Source: a virus
Direction: 5' to 3' (one strand)
DNA: 29,215 bases
IMG/VR virus record: IMGVR_UViG_3300031539_000223
Span: 1-29,215 of that record
Below, piece by piece: positions 1 to 5,022 of the stretch (within the stretch, counting starts at the first letter, position 1; the number at the start of each line of letters is the position of its first letter). Both the position numbers and the translations under genes were made by a program. Below the pieces are notes generated by a model. The model was not told the origin of the DNA, did not search any database, and saw only the letters and a list, made by a program, of their open reading frames with translations.

Positions 1-300
1 CTCTGAGAGTATATATATAGTATATATACTTATATATATATACTACATGAGTATAAGTATAATATAATAAATAAATATATATAAGGGTAGGGTAGGAAAA
101 AGAGTAAGTAAGTTGGAACGAGGGTAGGTCATAGCCTTCCGACTAGCCTTGCTTGGACTTTTTGATGTGACCTATACTTATGTTTTAACCCTATTTTGAG
201 GTTTTACTTTCAATTTAAGCCTTACCCGCGCGTTTTTATATATGAAAATCACGAAATTAACGCTGGTGCAAAACTCAAACCCAAATATCCTAGTCTAACA
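1..300. other. AT-rich non-coding start of window with TA-repeat palindrome
   Basis: No credible gene is visible here. The first 45 bases are alternating TA tracts around a perfect palindrome, AGTATATATACT at 19-30, with TA runs on both sides, so the segment could extrude as a cruciform. It is followed by A/T-rich sequence and a purine-rich stretch (about 85-125, GGGTAGGGTAGG and similar). The ribosome binding site AAGGAGGTGA of the first gene lies at the right end. I could not pick out a convincing promoter for that gene. Confidence 0.5.
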
Positions 301-313
301 AGGAGGTGACATA

Positions 314-829
314 ATGCGGTATAGAAATGATAGACGGAATTGGAAGGTACTGCTTCCAGCACGAAGCACGTCAGACGCCAGGATACCAACGGACGCTCCG
401 ATCAATCTTGGAGTGACAGACACTAAGTTGAGAAAGCTACTTGGTGACGAGACAACTGAGAGATTGACCCGATTTGAGATGATTCCCATCTTGAGACCTT
501 TCTTCCACAAAGGTTACCTCGACGATGAGTACTTACGAAGTGAGCTACATCCCTTAATCCACTTAACGGAGCCCATCACCCTCCCAGCATGGCTACAAAC
601 CGAAAACAAGCTCGTATCAATCCAACTTGTACAGCCATTGCTTCTGATCTGTGTCGGTGACAACGGAGCACTGATAATGGTGACTCGACGGCCTTTAGGA
701 TTAGACCTCTTGGAAAATAAGGCTAGCCTAATGAATGTACACAAGGCGGCCCAGTATTACTATGAGCACTATTTAGAACAACGTGATTTTAATGGGGGAC
801 TTTTAGAGACGATTCAAGCTTATTTATGA
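314..829 (+). CDS. Hypothetical protein, 171 aa
   Basis: An open frame of 171 codons starts with ATG preceded by a near-perfect ribosome binding site (AAGGAGGTGAC, about 6 bases upstream). I do not recognise the family. The protein is mixed alpha/beta in appearance, with a basic N-terminus (MRYRNDRRNWK) and no signal peptide, clear membrane segment or cysteine motif. A central hydrophobic stretch (LVQPLLLICVG, about residues 105-115) looks like a buried strand or helix rather than a membrane span. It is the only plus-strand gene left of the structural operon and is convergent with the minus-strand cluster that ends at 940. Its function is unknown; an accessory or late-gene role is only a guess. 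Confidence 0.75.
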   Translation: MRYRNDRRNWKVLLPARSTSDARIPTDAPINLGVTDTKLRKLLGDETTERLTRFEMIPILRPFFHKGYLDDEYLRSELHPLIHLTEPITLPAWLQTENKLVSIQLVQPLLLICVGDNGALIMVTRRPLGLDLLENKASLMNVHKAAQYYYEHYLEQRDFNGGLLETIQAYL

Positions 830-893
830 CACTAAACGCGGAATAACGTAGAATAAACGCGTGAAGTGCCTTTTTTATACCTAATTAACACCG

Positions 894-921
894 AAACCAC
901 CCACCAGGGTGACCCTTTTTT
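894..921. repeat. GGTGACC motif, copy 1 (AGGGTGACCCT palindrome)
   Basis: The odd palindrome AGGGTGACCCT (906-916) is preceded by CACCCACC and followed by a T-run. An identical 11-mer occurs at 2798-2808, and a close relative with the same CACCCACC prefix and T-run suffix at 2881-2904. Copies 1 and 3 both lie just past a minus-strand terminator. It may be a protein-binding site or part of a duplicated 3' module; no function is known. Confidence 0.45.
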
Positions 922-928
922 AGGGCAA

Positions 929-952
929 AAAAGAAGCCCTCATTTGAGGACT
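929..952 (-). terminator. Intrinsic terminator of the minus-strand cluster
   Basis: Read on the minus strand, AGTCCTC and GAGGGCT form a 7-bp stem (952-946 with 941-935, one G-U pair) around the loop AAAT and are followed by TCTTTTTT. The TGA stop codon of the 73-aa membrane protein gene (942-940) sits at the loop/stem junction. Confidence 0.7.
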
Positions 953-1161
953 CCTAGTTGGATTAGTATACCAAATACCACTACCGTCGCCATAGAGATT
1001 AATACTAGTACAATTACGATTCCTTTTACCAAGTTGTTTGTACTGTGTAGTTCAGGTTCAACAAACTCTTTTGTTGTATTAATAGTTGTTGACTCGCTCT
1101 TCTTGAGCTTTTTGACAAATTTGTTTGTTGTAGTAATTACTTTATGTCCATGTTTGTACAT
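940..1161 (-). CDS. Small single-span membrane protein, 73 aa
   Basis: A minus-strand ORF. The N-terminal half is basic and polar (MYKHGHKV, KKLKKSE) and the C-terminal half is one strongly hydrophobic segment (GIVIVLVLISMATVVVFGIL, about residues 48-67) with only a few residues after it, as in a tail-anchored protein. I chose ATG at 1161 because GGAGGTGAT lies about 8 bases upstream; a TTG at 1170 is in frame but too close to that site. It is the last gene of the minus-strand cluster and its stop codon is part of the terminator hairpin. The family is not recognised. A holin is unlikely because there is a single span and no lysis context; a superinfection-exclusion-type membrane protein is possible but unproven. 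Confidence 0.6.
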   Translation of the reverse strand: MYKHGHKVITTTNKFVKKLKKSESTTINTTKEFVEPELHSTNNLVKGIVIVLVLISMATVVVFGILIQLGVLK

Positions 1162-1193
1162 CGAACACAATCACCTCCATAATCTTGGGTTGC

Positions 1194-1325
1194 TTAATCA
1201 AGTAGAGATAATATAACATGTCCACAACAATCACATATGGTATCATATGTGCAATACTCTCCATTATGTGTGTTGTACTTTACATGCCGTTTAGCTCCAC
1301 CACATTTGTAACATACTACTTTAGT
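1194..1325 (-). CDS. Zinc-ribbon reading frame without a start codon; possible -1 frameshift extension
   Basis: On the minus strand a 43-codon open frame (from after a TAA at 1328-1326 to TAA at 1196-1194) reads as a two-knuckle zinc ribbon: CYKCGG, then about 20 residues, then CDCCGH. It contains no ATG, GTG or TTG before the first cysteine. It overlaps the end of the 86-aa gene, whose TAG is at 1318-1316, and lies in that gene's -1 frame. A -1 shift near the AAACTAAAG just before the stop would append the ribbon to the 86-aa protein. Either programmed shifting, a natural frameshift mutation, or a sequence error could explain this. The cysteine spacing makes chance unlikely. Confidence 0.4.
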   Translation of the reverse strand, partial: TKVVCYKCGGAKRHVKYNTHNGEYCTYDTICDCCGHVILSLLD

Positions 1326-1576
1326 TTATCTTCCTTATACATCTGGCAAACCTTGATTATCTCGTCAACTATTTCGTCAAAGTTGTACTCGTACTTATCA
1401 TAGTCGATTATCAAGCTCACAATAACATCCCTCAAATCAATTGCGACTTTGCTTTTTGCGGAGGTCATCTTCCACGAAAGCAATTTTACAAGGGCTGCAT
1501 AGGCTGCCTCAGGTTCAGCTTTGTGATTATACACTTGGTGTAATAAAATACTGATCTCGTTCTTCATTCTACTCAT
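1316..1576 (-). CDS. Hypothetical alpha-helical protein, 86 aa
   Basis: A minus-strand gene with a good ribosome binding site (AAAGGAGTAAGGAACA then ATG). The protein appears helical, with hydrophobic residues at helical spacing (EISILLHQVY, AAYAALVKLL, DLRDVIVSLI, FDEIVDEIIKVC). The C-terminus is acidic then basic, and no enzyme motif is visible. It lies between the double-repeat DNA-binding-like protein and the small membrane protein, probably in one transcript from the promoter near 2607-2634. A zinc-ribbon frame follows in the -1 frame. The family is not recognised; a small regulatory or binding protein is possible. Confidence 0.65.
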   Translation of the reverse strand: MSRMKNEISILLHQVYNHKAEPEAAYAALVKLLSWKMTSAKSKVAIDLRDVIVSLIIDYDKYEYNFDEIVDEIIKVCQMYKEDKLK

Positions 1577-1603
1577 TGTTCCTTACTCCTTTCTAAAAAG
1601 CCT

Positions 1604-1648
1604 TCAGATGTTACAAAGAGTTTGTTGCCAAACATCGAATTCATCCAT
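1604..1648 (-). CDS. Possible 14-codon leader or link peptide
   Basis: A 14-codon frame (MDEFDVWQQTLCNI) starts 7 bases after the stop of the upstream gene and is preceded by AGGTGAATAACA, in which the AGG TGA of that gene's last codons doubles as a ribosome binding site. It ends 27 bases before the next gene. It could be a coupling peptide that carries ribosomes across the intergenic gap, or it could be chance. Too short to judge by content. Confidence 0.3.
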   Translation of the reverse strand: MDEFDVWQQTLCNI

Positions 1649-1671
1649 TGTTATTCACCTACCGTTTGGCA
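1626..1671 (-). other. Inverted repeat with 30-base loop around a stop codon
   Basis: TGCCAAAC (1626-1633) and GTTTGGCA (1664-1671) are perfect complements. The 30-base loop contains the stop codon of the 268-aa gene (1657-1655) and the start of the 14-codon frame. No U-tract follows on the minus strand, so this is not a normal terminator. It could slow RNA decay or couple the genes. Confidence 0.35.
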
Positions 1672-2461
1672 TGTTGTCTTCAGTTGGGATCTCGTGTTCC
1701 ATCTCATCTTCCAGTTTTTTAACTTCTTCCTCGGTAAGAGGCGGAATGCCTTCTGCGGTAAGAACAGCATCTGCCTTGGCGTCGAGTACCTTGATTGAAA
1801 TCAGTTCACTGATACGGATTGAAATCTCGACCAACTGATCTGGTGTACAATTGGTAAGAGTTTCTTTGACTTTGTCAAGGTCCACGATCTTAGTTTGATT
1901 CATTCTGGTTTCAACTCCCATAACCATCGGATATGGAATACCGAGCGACCTAGAAATAACTGCTCTTTCGAAACCTTCCCTGAGTAAGGAACGAATGACT
2001 TCGCTTTTTGAAGCACCATTTTCTAATGTAACCTTGGCTGCGGTTAAGACGGTTTCTGGAATAACCTTAATTTCTTTCTGAGGTTTGTTACCCTGTTCTT
2101 TGGCTCTTTTTTCCACTCCGATAACCATTGGATACTGTACATCGAGTGCTTTACAAATGATTGACTTTTTGGTTCCAAGTGCCAGAAGCTTTCTGATCCA
2201 TGAACTTTTGGTTACTCCTTTGTTCAAGTCATCAGCTATCTGAGTGTACATGTCCTCTGGTATTTTGAAACCTTCCGTTTTGACTTTGTCAATTTCCCCG
2301 CTGACAATTTGACTTGGTGTTTTTGAGTTCACAATTGTGTTCTCAACTACCTTTTGAATTGCCTGCTCTGCTGATTTCGAGGTTTCCTCTACAGTCATGG
2401 TCTTTACCTCAGGATCCAACTTAGCCGTGATTACTTTACCGTTTTTCTTGTTTCTAGACAT
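1655..2461 (-). CDS. Double helix-turn-helix-repeat protein A, 268 aa
   Basis: Probably a sequence-specific DNA-binding protein. Two related segments of about 36 residues (about 85-119 and 152-187) share the pattern KS.. IR.LL, then a short turn with G, then I...L..-YPMV.GVE.R, which reads as a compact three-helix, HTH-like unit. A third conserved block (about 196-220, VKETLTNCTPDQL and following) recurs at the C-terminus of protein B (3091-3531), so the two genes are paralogues. The first 80 residues (charged, Lys/Glu-rich) and the acidic tail (EEEVKKLEDEMEHE) are specific to this copy. I start at ATG 2461 because AAGGAG lies 9 bases upstream; an ATG 9 bases earlier abuts the binding site. 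The role is inferred: a repressor, segregation or nucleoid-type protein are all possible. Confidence 0.7.
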   Translation of the reverse strand: MSRNKKNGKVITAKLDPEVKTMTVEETSKSAEQAIQKVVENTIVNSKTPSQIVSGEIDKVKTEGFKIPEDMYTQIADDLNKGVTKSSWIRKLLALGTKKSIICKALDVQYPMVIGVEKRAKEQGNKPQKEIKVIPETVLTAAKVTLENGASKSEVIRSLLREGFERAVISRSLGIPYPMVMGVETRMNQTKIVDLDKVKETLTNCTPDQLVEISIRISELISIKVLDAKADAVLTAEGIPPLTEEEVKKLEDEMEHEIPTEDNMPNGR

Positions 2462-2486
2462 AATCGACATCTCCTTATAGTTTTAT

Positions 2487-2546
2487 TTGGTGGTGATCCA
2501 CCTAGCTATCCATCAATAGTGTTGATGGACAGTTACTGAACCACCA
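2487..2546 (-). promoter_or_regulatory. Structured 5' leader of the double-HTH gene A
   Basis: The transcript leader contains a perfect 8-bp hairpin, TCCATCAA / TTGATGGA (2509-2516 with 2522-2529, loop 5). It is enclosed by TGGTGG (2489-2494) and CCACCA (2540-2545), and GGTGG/CCACC can also pair locally (2490-2503). The leader lies directly upstream of the ribosome binding site, so it could modulate translation. This is a structural observation only. Confidence 0.4.
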
Positions 2547-2589
2547 TGTAGGTGATGTAGATTATGGAGGTAGTAGTGGTACTATTTAA

Positions 2590-2634
2590 TTGTCAATGTT
2601 CATTCTATTATAATTATATTATACATGACCTCAA
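2590..2634 (-). promoter_or_regulatory. Probable promoter of cassette A with shared TTGTCAATGTTCAT element
   Basis: On the minus strand TTGAGG (2634-2629) and TATAAT (2612-2607) are separated by 16 bases. Just downstream, at the expected transcription start, is ATGAACATTGACAA (2603-2590). The same 14-mer, next to a similar AT-rich block, stands upstream of the paralogous gene B (3613-3626). A conserved block at the start site is a typical operator position. Confidence 0.55.
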
Positions 2635-2730
2635 GCTTGTCTTTCACTATGGTAATTGAAATTCTTTTTTCAGAACCTTTACCAAGCTTTCCAGTGACTT
2701 CAAACCGTGACTCACACTACTAATTCAAAC

Positions 2731-2792
2731 GATCAAACCAATTTTGTGATCAAACCAATTTTGCGATCAAACCAATTTTGTGATCAAACCAA
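2731..2792. repeat. 17-bp tandem repeat array (iteron-like)
   Basis: Three full copies of GATCAAACCAATTTTGY (2731-2747, 2748-2764, 2765-2781) and a fourth partial copy (GATCAAACCAA, 2782-2792) follow each other without gaps; the copies differ only at the last base. The array lies about 100 bp upstream of the cassette A promoter and just after the cassette B terminator. It looks like a set of protein-binding sites or replication iterons. No replication initiator gene is visible in the window. Confidence 0.7.
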
Positions 2793-2797
2793 CCACA

Positions 2798-2904
2798 AGG
2801 GTGACCCTAAACCACAAGTTAACCACCCTCGTGACCACGGTTTTTTTTTCGCCGCCGCAGGTGTGAGGAAGCTAGTTAGACACCCACCTAGGTGACCCCT
2901 TTTG
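2798..2904. repeat. GGTGACC motifs, copies 2 and 3
   Basis: AGGGTGACCCT at 2798-2808 is identical to 906-916. At 2881-2904 CACCCACC is followed by TAGGTGACCCC and a T-run, matching the layout of copy 1. A looser match (TCGTGACCAC) occurs near 2830-2839, followed by a nine-T run. The stretch between 2635 and 2730 and the rest of this interval hold no gene that I can support. Confidence 0.45.
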
Positions 2905-2913
2905 GGTACAAAA

Positions 2914-2944
2914 AAAAAGACTAGGTTATTTACCTAGTCTTTTT
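2914..2944. terminator. Strong bidirectional intrinsic terminator
   Basis: AAAAAGACTAGGT (2914-2926) and ACCTAGTCTTTTT (2932-2944) are perfect 13-bp complements with a 5-base loop, giving A-tract, stem and U-tract in both directions. For the minus-strand gene 2926-3042 the TAA stop codon is at the stem/loop junction. Confidence 0.85.
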
Positions 2945-3042
2945 GATAGTGCTGACTTTGATGATTTTGTTAATGCCTTTCTTAGGGCCAATATTCTGAG
3001 CGTCTTTTTGATTATTCTGTCAATTTCTTTTTGGTCCAACAT
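2926..3042 (-). CDS. Small basic protein, 38 aa
   Basis: A short minus-strand ORF supported by an excellent ribosome binding site (AAGGAGGTACCTATT then ATG). It encodes a 38-residue protein rich in Lys and Arg (about one residue in three) that could form one long amphipathic helix (EIDRIIKKTLRILALRKAL). It lies 48 bases after the double-HTH gene B and ends inside the terminator. The family is not recognised. A nucleic-acid-binding or partner peptide of protein B is possible, because the pair form the whole cassette. Confidence 0.65.
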   Translation of the reverse strand: MLDQKEIDRIIKKTLRILALRKALTKSSKSALSKRLGK

Positions 3043-3082
3043 AATAGGTACCTCCTTTTTGATTTGACTTTTTGGGAAAGAG

Positions 3083-3102
3083 CTGAAGGCTTACGCCTTC
3101 AG
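3083..3102 (-). other. Hairpin at the end of double-HTH gene B
   Basis: CTGAAGGC and GCCTTCAG form a perfect 8-bp stem with a 4-base loop that contains the TAA stop codon of the gene (3093-3091). The minus-strand downstream sequence (CTCTTTCCC) is only weakly U-rich, so it may be a leaky terminator or an RNA-stability element between gene B and the 38-aa gene. Confidence 0.55.
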
Positions 3103-3531
3103 TTCTTTGATATAGGTTCCGAGTTCTTTAAGTTGTTCTTGCGTACAATTGTTGATTGTGTTTTTCAGTAGGTCGACATTGACTTCTTTGCGCTCTTTCA
3201 TTTTTTCTTCGACATTTCTGACGAATTGGTACAAAATGCCAAGTTCTTTGTAAATAGTTGTTTTCAAATAGCCTTGGTTCAATAGGTACCTAATTTGCGC
3301 GGATTTCGAACTGATCACACTGTAAATTTCTTTGTGCTCATCGCTTACGATTTCGACGACTTTCTCTGGCTTATCAATTTGCGCTTTCATTCGTTTTTCA
3401 ACGTTCATGACAAATTGGTACTGAACGCCGAGTTGTTTGACGATTTCTGCGCGCTTGACACCTTGCGTCAAAAGTTCGCGAATTTTAGACGACTTACTTT
3501 CCTGTTTTACGTTAGTTTCATTGAGTAACAT
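3091..3531 (-). CDS. Double helix-turn-helix-repeat protein B, 146 aa
   Basis: A paralogue of protein A without its long N-terminal part and acidic tail. Two repeats (about 13-48 and 76-112) follow the pattern KS..IR.LL.QG, a variable turn, then I...LG..YQFV.NVE..MK, which reads as an HTH-like unit. The C-terminal block (about 121-143, LLKNTINNCTQEQLKEL) matches the block in protein A. The start is ATG 3531 with TGAGGAG about 7 bases upstream. As the minimal form of the family it shows that the two repeats plus the C-terminal block are the conserved core. Tandem DNA-binding units suggest recognition of paired or repeated sites; candidates nearby are the 17-bp array and the ATAAGCC palindromes. 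No enzyme motif is visible. Confidence 0.7.
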   Translation of the reverse strand: MLLNETNVKQESKSSKIRELLTQGVKRAEIVKQLGVQYQFVMNVEKRMKAQIDKPEKVVEIVSDEHKEIYSVISSKSAQIRYLLNQGYLKTTIYKELGILYQFVRNVEEKMKERKEVNVDLLKNTINNCTQEQLKELGTYIKELKA

Positions 3532-3612
3532 GATAGACTCCTCAAGCGATCTGCCAAATGGTCAGAATTTACGCTTTTTAATGTAGCAAAGTTGTCGCTT
3601 AGTAATATTCAG

Positions 3613-3650
3613 TTGTCAATGTTCATCATCTTATAATAATATTATATAAT
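3613..3650 (-). promoter_or_regulatory. Promoter region of cassette B with shared element
   Basis: TTGTCAATGTTCAT (3613-3626) is identical to the block at 2590-2603 and is followed by the similar AT-rich run TTATAATAATATTATATAAT. On the minus strand this offers TATAAT-like hexamers (for example 3646-3641) upstream of the shared block. A -35 element is not clear. Confidence 0.45.
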
Positions 3651-3668
3651 AAAATACGAAGACTTTCC

Positions 3669-3792
3669 ATAAGCCATTTGGCTTATATTATATAAGCCAT
3701 TCGGCTTATATTTTATATAAGATTATATAAGCCATTCGGCTTATATTATATAAGCCATTCGGCTTATATTTTATATAAGCCATTCGGCTTAT
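3669..3792. repeat. Five copies of an 18-bp palindrome ATAAGCCATTCGGCTTAT
   Basis: Copies are at 3669-3686 (TTTG instead of TTCG in the centre), 3692-3709, 3727-3744, 3750-3767 and 3775-3792. Each has 7-bp arms (ATAAGCC / GGCTTAT) around ATTC. Spacing between starts is 23, 35, 23 and 25 bases, and the linkers are pure A/T (ATATTATAT, ATATTTTATAT). The set lies upstream of cassette B and left of the minisatellite. It could be a cluster of operator sites, a hairpin cluster or part of an origin or packaging site. Confidence 0.85.
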
Positions 3793-3832
3793 ATAATATA
3801 AGGCATAAGGGAATAGGGGAATAAGGGAATGA

Positions 3833-4300
3833 GAGAATTTTGGATGGCGATCATAGAGAATTAAAGGCTTAAAGGATCAAAGGCTTAAAAGCTTAAAAGC
3901 TTAAAGGCTTAGAGGATCAGAGGATCAGAGGATCAGAGGCTTAGAGGCTTAAAAGCTTAAAGGCTTAAAGGATTAAAGGATTAAAGGATTAAAGGATTAA
4001 AGGATTAAGAGAATTTTGGGTGGCGACTTTAGAGGCTTAAAGGCTTAAAGGATCAAAGGCTTAAAAGCTTAAAAGCTTAAAGGCTTAAAGGATCAGAGGC
4101 TTAGAGGCTTAGAGGCTTAGAGGCTTAGAGGCTTAAAAGCTTAAAGGCTCAAAGGATTAAAGGATTAAAGGATTAAAAGAATTTTGGATGGCTATCATAG
4201 AGAATTAGAGGCTTAAAGGCTTAAAGGATCAAAGGCTTAAAAGCTTAAAAGCTTAAAGGCTTAAAGGATCAGAGGCTTAGAGGATCAGAGGCTTAGAGTA
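3833..4300. repeat. Hierarchical 9-bp minisatellite (RAAGGMTYA-type) in units of about 170 bp
   Basis: The segment is almost entirely variants of a 9-base word: AAAGGCTTA, AGAGGCTTA, AAAGGATTA, AAAGGATCA, AGAGGATCA and AAAAGCTTA. They are arranged in higher-order units that each start with GAGAATTTTGGRTGGC or a close variant, at 3833, 4009 and 4177 (periods 176 and 168). Within the units the order of word types is similar: AAAGGATCA near the start, two AAAAGCTTA, then blocks of AGAGG words, then a run of AAAGGATTA. There is no open frame. Such arrays expand and contract by slippage or unequal recombination. Confidence 0.85.
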
Positions 4301-4471
4301 ATAAGGGAATAAGAGAGTAAGTGAATAAGGGAGTAAGTGAATAAGGGGGGAGGAGAATAGGTTCCTCAGCTGGGGGTTGCAGACACCATACCGGGCTCAA
4401 AAATGTAAGCATACCCTATCATAGTGCATGAATGAAACTTTCTTCGTTTCATGCCCAATTAATGGCAACAA
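4301..4471. other. Non-coding gap right of the minisatellite
   Basis: The first 50 bases continue as looser purine-rich GTAATAAGGGA / GTAAGTGAATAAGGG repeats. They are followed by a more GC-rich stretch (TTCCTCAGCTGGGGGTTGCA, 4352-4371) with no clear feature, and by a small inverted repeat (ATGAAAC at about 4432-4438 with GTTTCAT). No gene is supported here. Confidence 0.4.
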
Positions 4472-4496
4472 AAAACATATCACGAGAATATGTTTT
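4472..4496 (-). terminator. Intrinsic terminator of the HNH gene
   Basis: AAAACATAT (4472-4480) and ATATGTTTT (4488-4496) form a perfect 9-bp stem around a 7-base loop. Read on the minus strand the hairpin ends in a short U-run (GTTTTTTG). The TGA stop codon of the HNH gene (4482-4480) is at the stem/loop junction. Confidence 0.65.
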
Positions 4497-4923
4497 CTTT
4501 ATAGCTTTTTGGCTTCTTGCGTTTGACCTGAATCTTAACTCCAGTTTCTTTTTCATACTGTTTACGTATATTATTTATATAGCTTCTATTAATACCTGTT
4601 TCTTCCTCAATTTTTTCTACACTATAGTTCTGCTTAAAAAGGCAATAAATTATGCTCCTTAGTGAGTTAAAAATCCTATACCTTTTTCTGTTACATATAA
4701 TATGTGTAATCCTGATGTTTTGTTTGATATGTAAACCTCCATCATTAATTGACAAAATATGGTCAAATTCCACGTCATTTAGTTCAATGTGATTTCCACA
4801 TATTTGACATATTCCTTTGTCCCTGTTGTAAATAGCATCATAATCCACATACTTACATCGTAGACCTGTTTGATTCTGATATCTGTTTACTGCGCTCTTT
4901 GCTACTGCTTTAAACTGTTTCAT
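4480..4923 (-). CDS. HNH endonuclease, 147 aa
   Basis: An HNH-family nuclease, a metal-dependent beta-beta-alpha endonuclease. The core at about residues 31-81 has the zinc pair C39-x2-C42, the catalytic DH (D54-H55), an Asn and the downstream H74..C77-N78, in the order expected for the family. The C-terminal third (about 95-125, YSVEKIEEETGINRSYINNI) looks like an HTH DNA-binding domain, as in phage homing endonucleases. It has its own promoter (4945-4973) and terminator and stands alone on the minus strand beside the packaging genes. It could be a free-standing homing endonuclease or, less likely, a packaging-associated HNH protein, which usually sits next to the terminase on the same strand. 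Confidence 0.88.
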   Translation of the reverse strand: MKQFKAVAKSAVNRYQNQTGLRCKYVDYDAIYNRDKGICQICGNHIELNDVEFDHILSINDGGLHIKQNIRITHIICNRKRYRIFNSLRSIIYCLFKQNYSVEKIEEETGINRSYINNIRKQYEKETGVKIQVKRKKPKSYKENIFS

Positions 4924-4944
4924 AATAATACCTCTCTTTATTAT

Positions 4945-4973
4945 ATTATACTACAAAACAAAAATAAAAGCAA
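4945..4973 (-). promoter_or_regulatory. Promoter of the HNH gene
   Basis: On the minus strand TTGCTT (4973-4968), 17 bases, then TATAAT (4950-4945), ending about 20 bases before the GAGAGG ribosome binding site of the HNH gene. This is a textbook sigma-A-type spacing. Confidence 0.75.
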
Positions 4974-5022
4974 CGTCTACTTAATGATAACCATACCATG
5001 GGGCATGCTCTGTATTTGCCTC

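Noticed and set aside
866-1403. Plus-strand hydrophobic ORFs of 116 and 61 codons
   Set aside because: They lie antisense to minus-strand genes that have good ribosome binding sites, have no binding site of their own, and their hydrophobicity comes from reading T-rich antisense DNA.
2707-2895. Plus-strand 62-codon ORF over the 17-bp array
   Set aside because: It is a translation of the tandem repeat and GGTGACC motifs, with no ribosome binding site; the repeats persist through a 17-bp period that is not a codon multiple.
3669-4300. CRISPR array
   Set aside because: The palindromes have A/T-only linkers of 5-17 bases and the minisatellite has no unique spacers; no cas gene is present.
4432-4662. 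Plus-strand Phe-rich 76-codon ORF
   Set aside because: Antisense to the HNH gene, whose catalytic residues are intact; no ribosome binding site is present.
4480-4923. HNH gene as part of an intron or insertion sequence
   Set aside because: No split gene flanks it, no terminal inverted repeats or target duplications were seen, and it has its own promoter and terminator.
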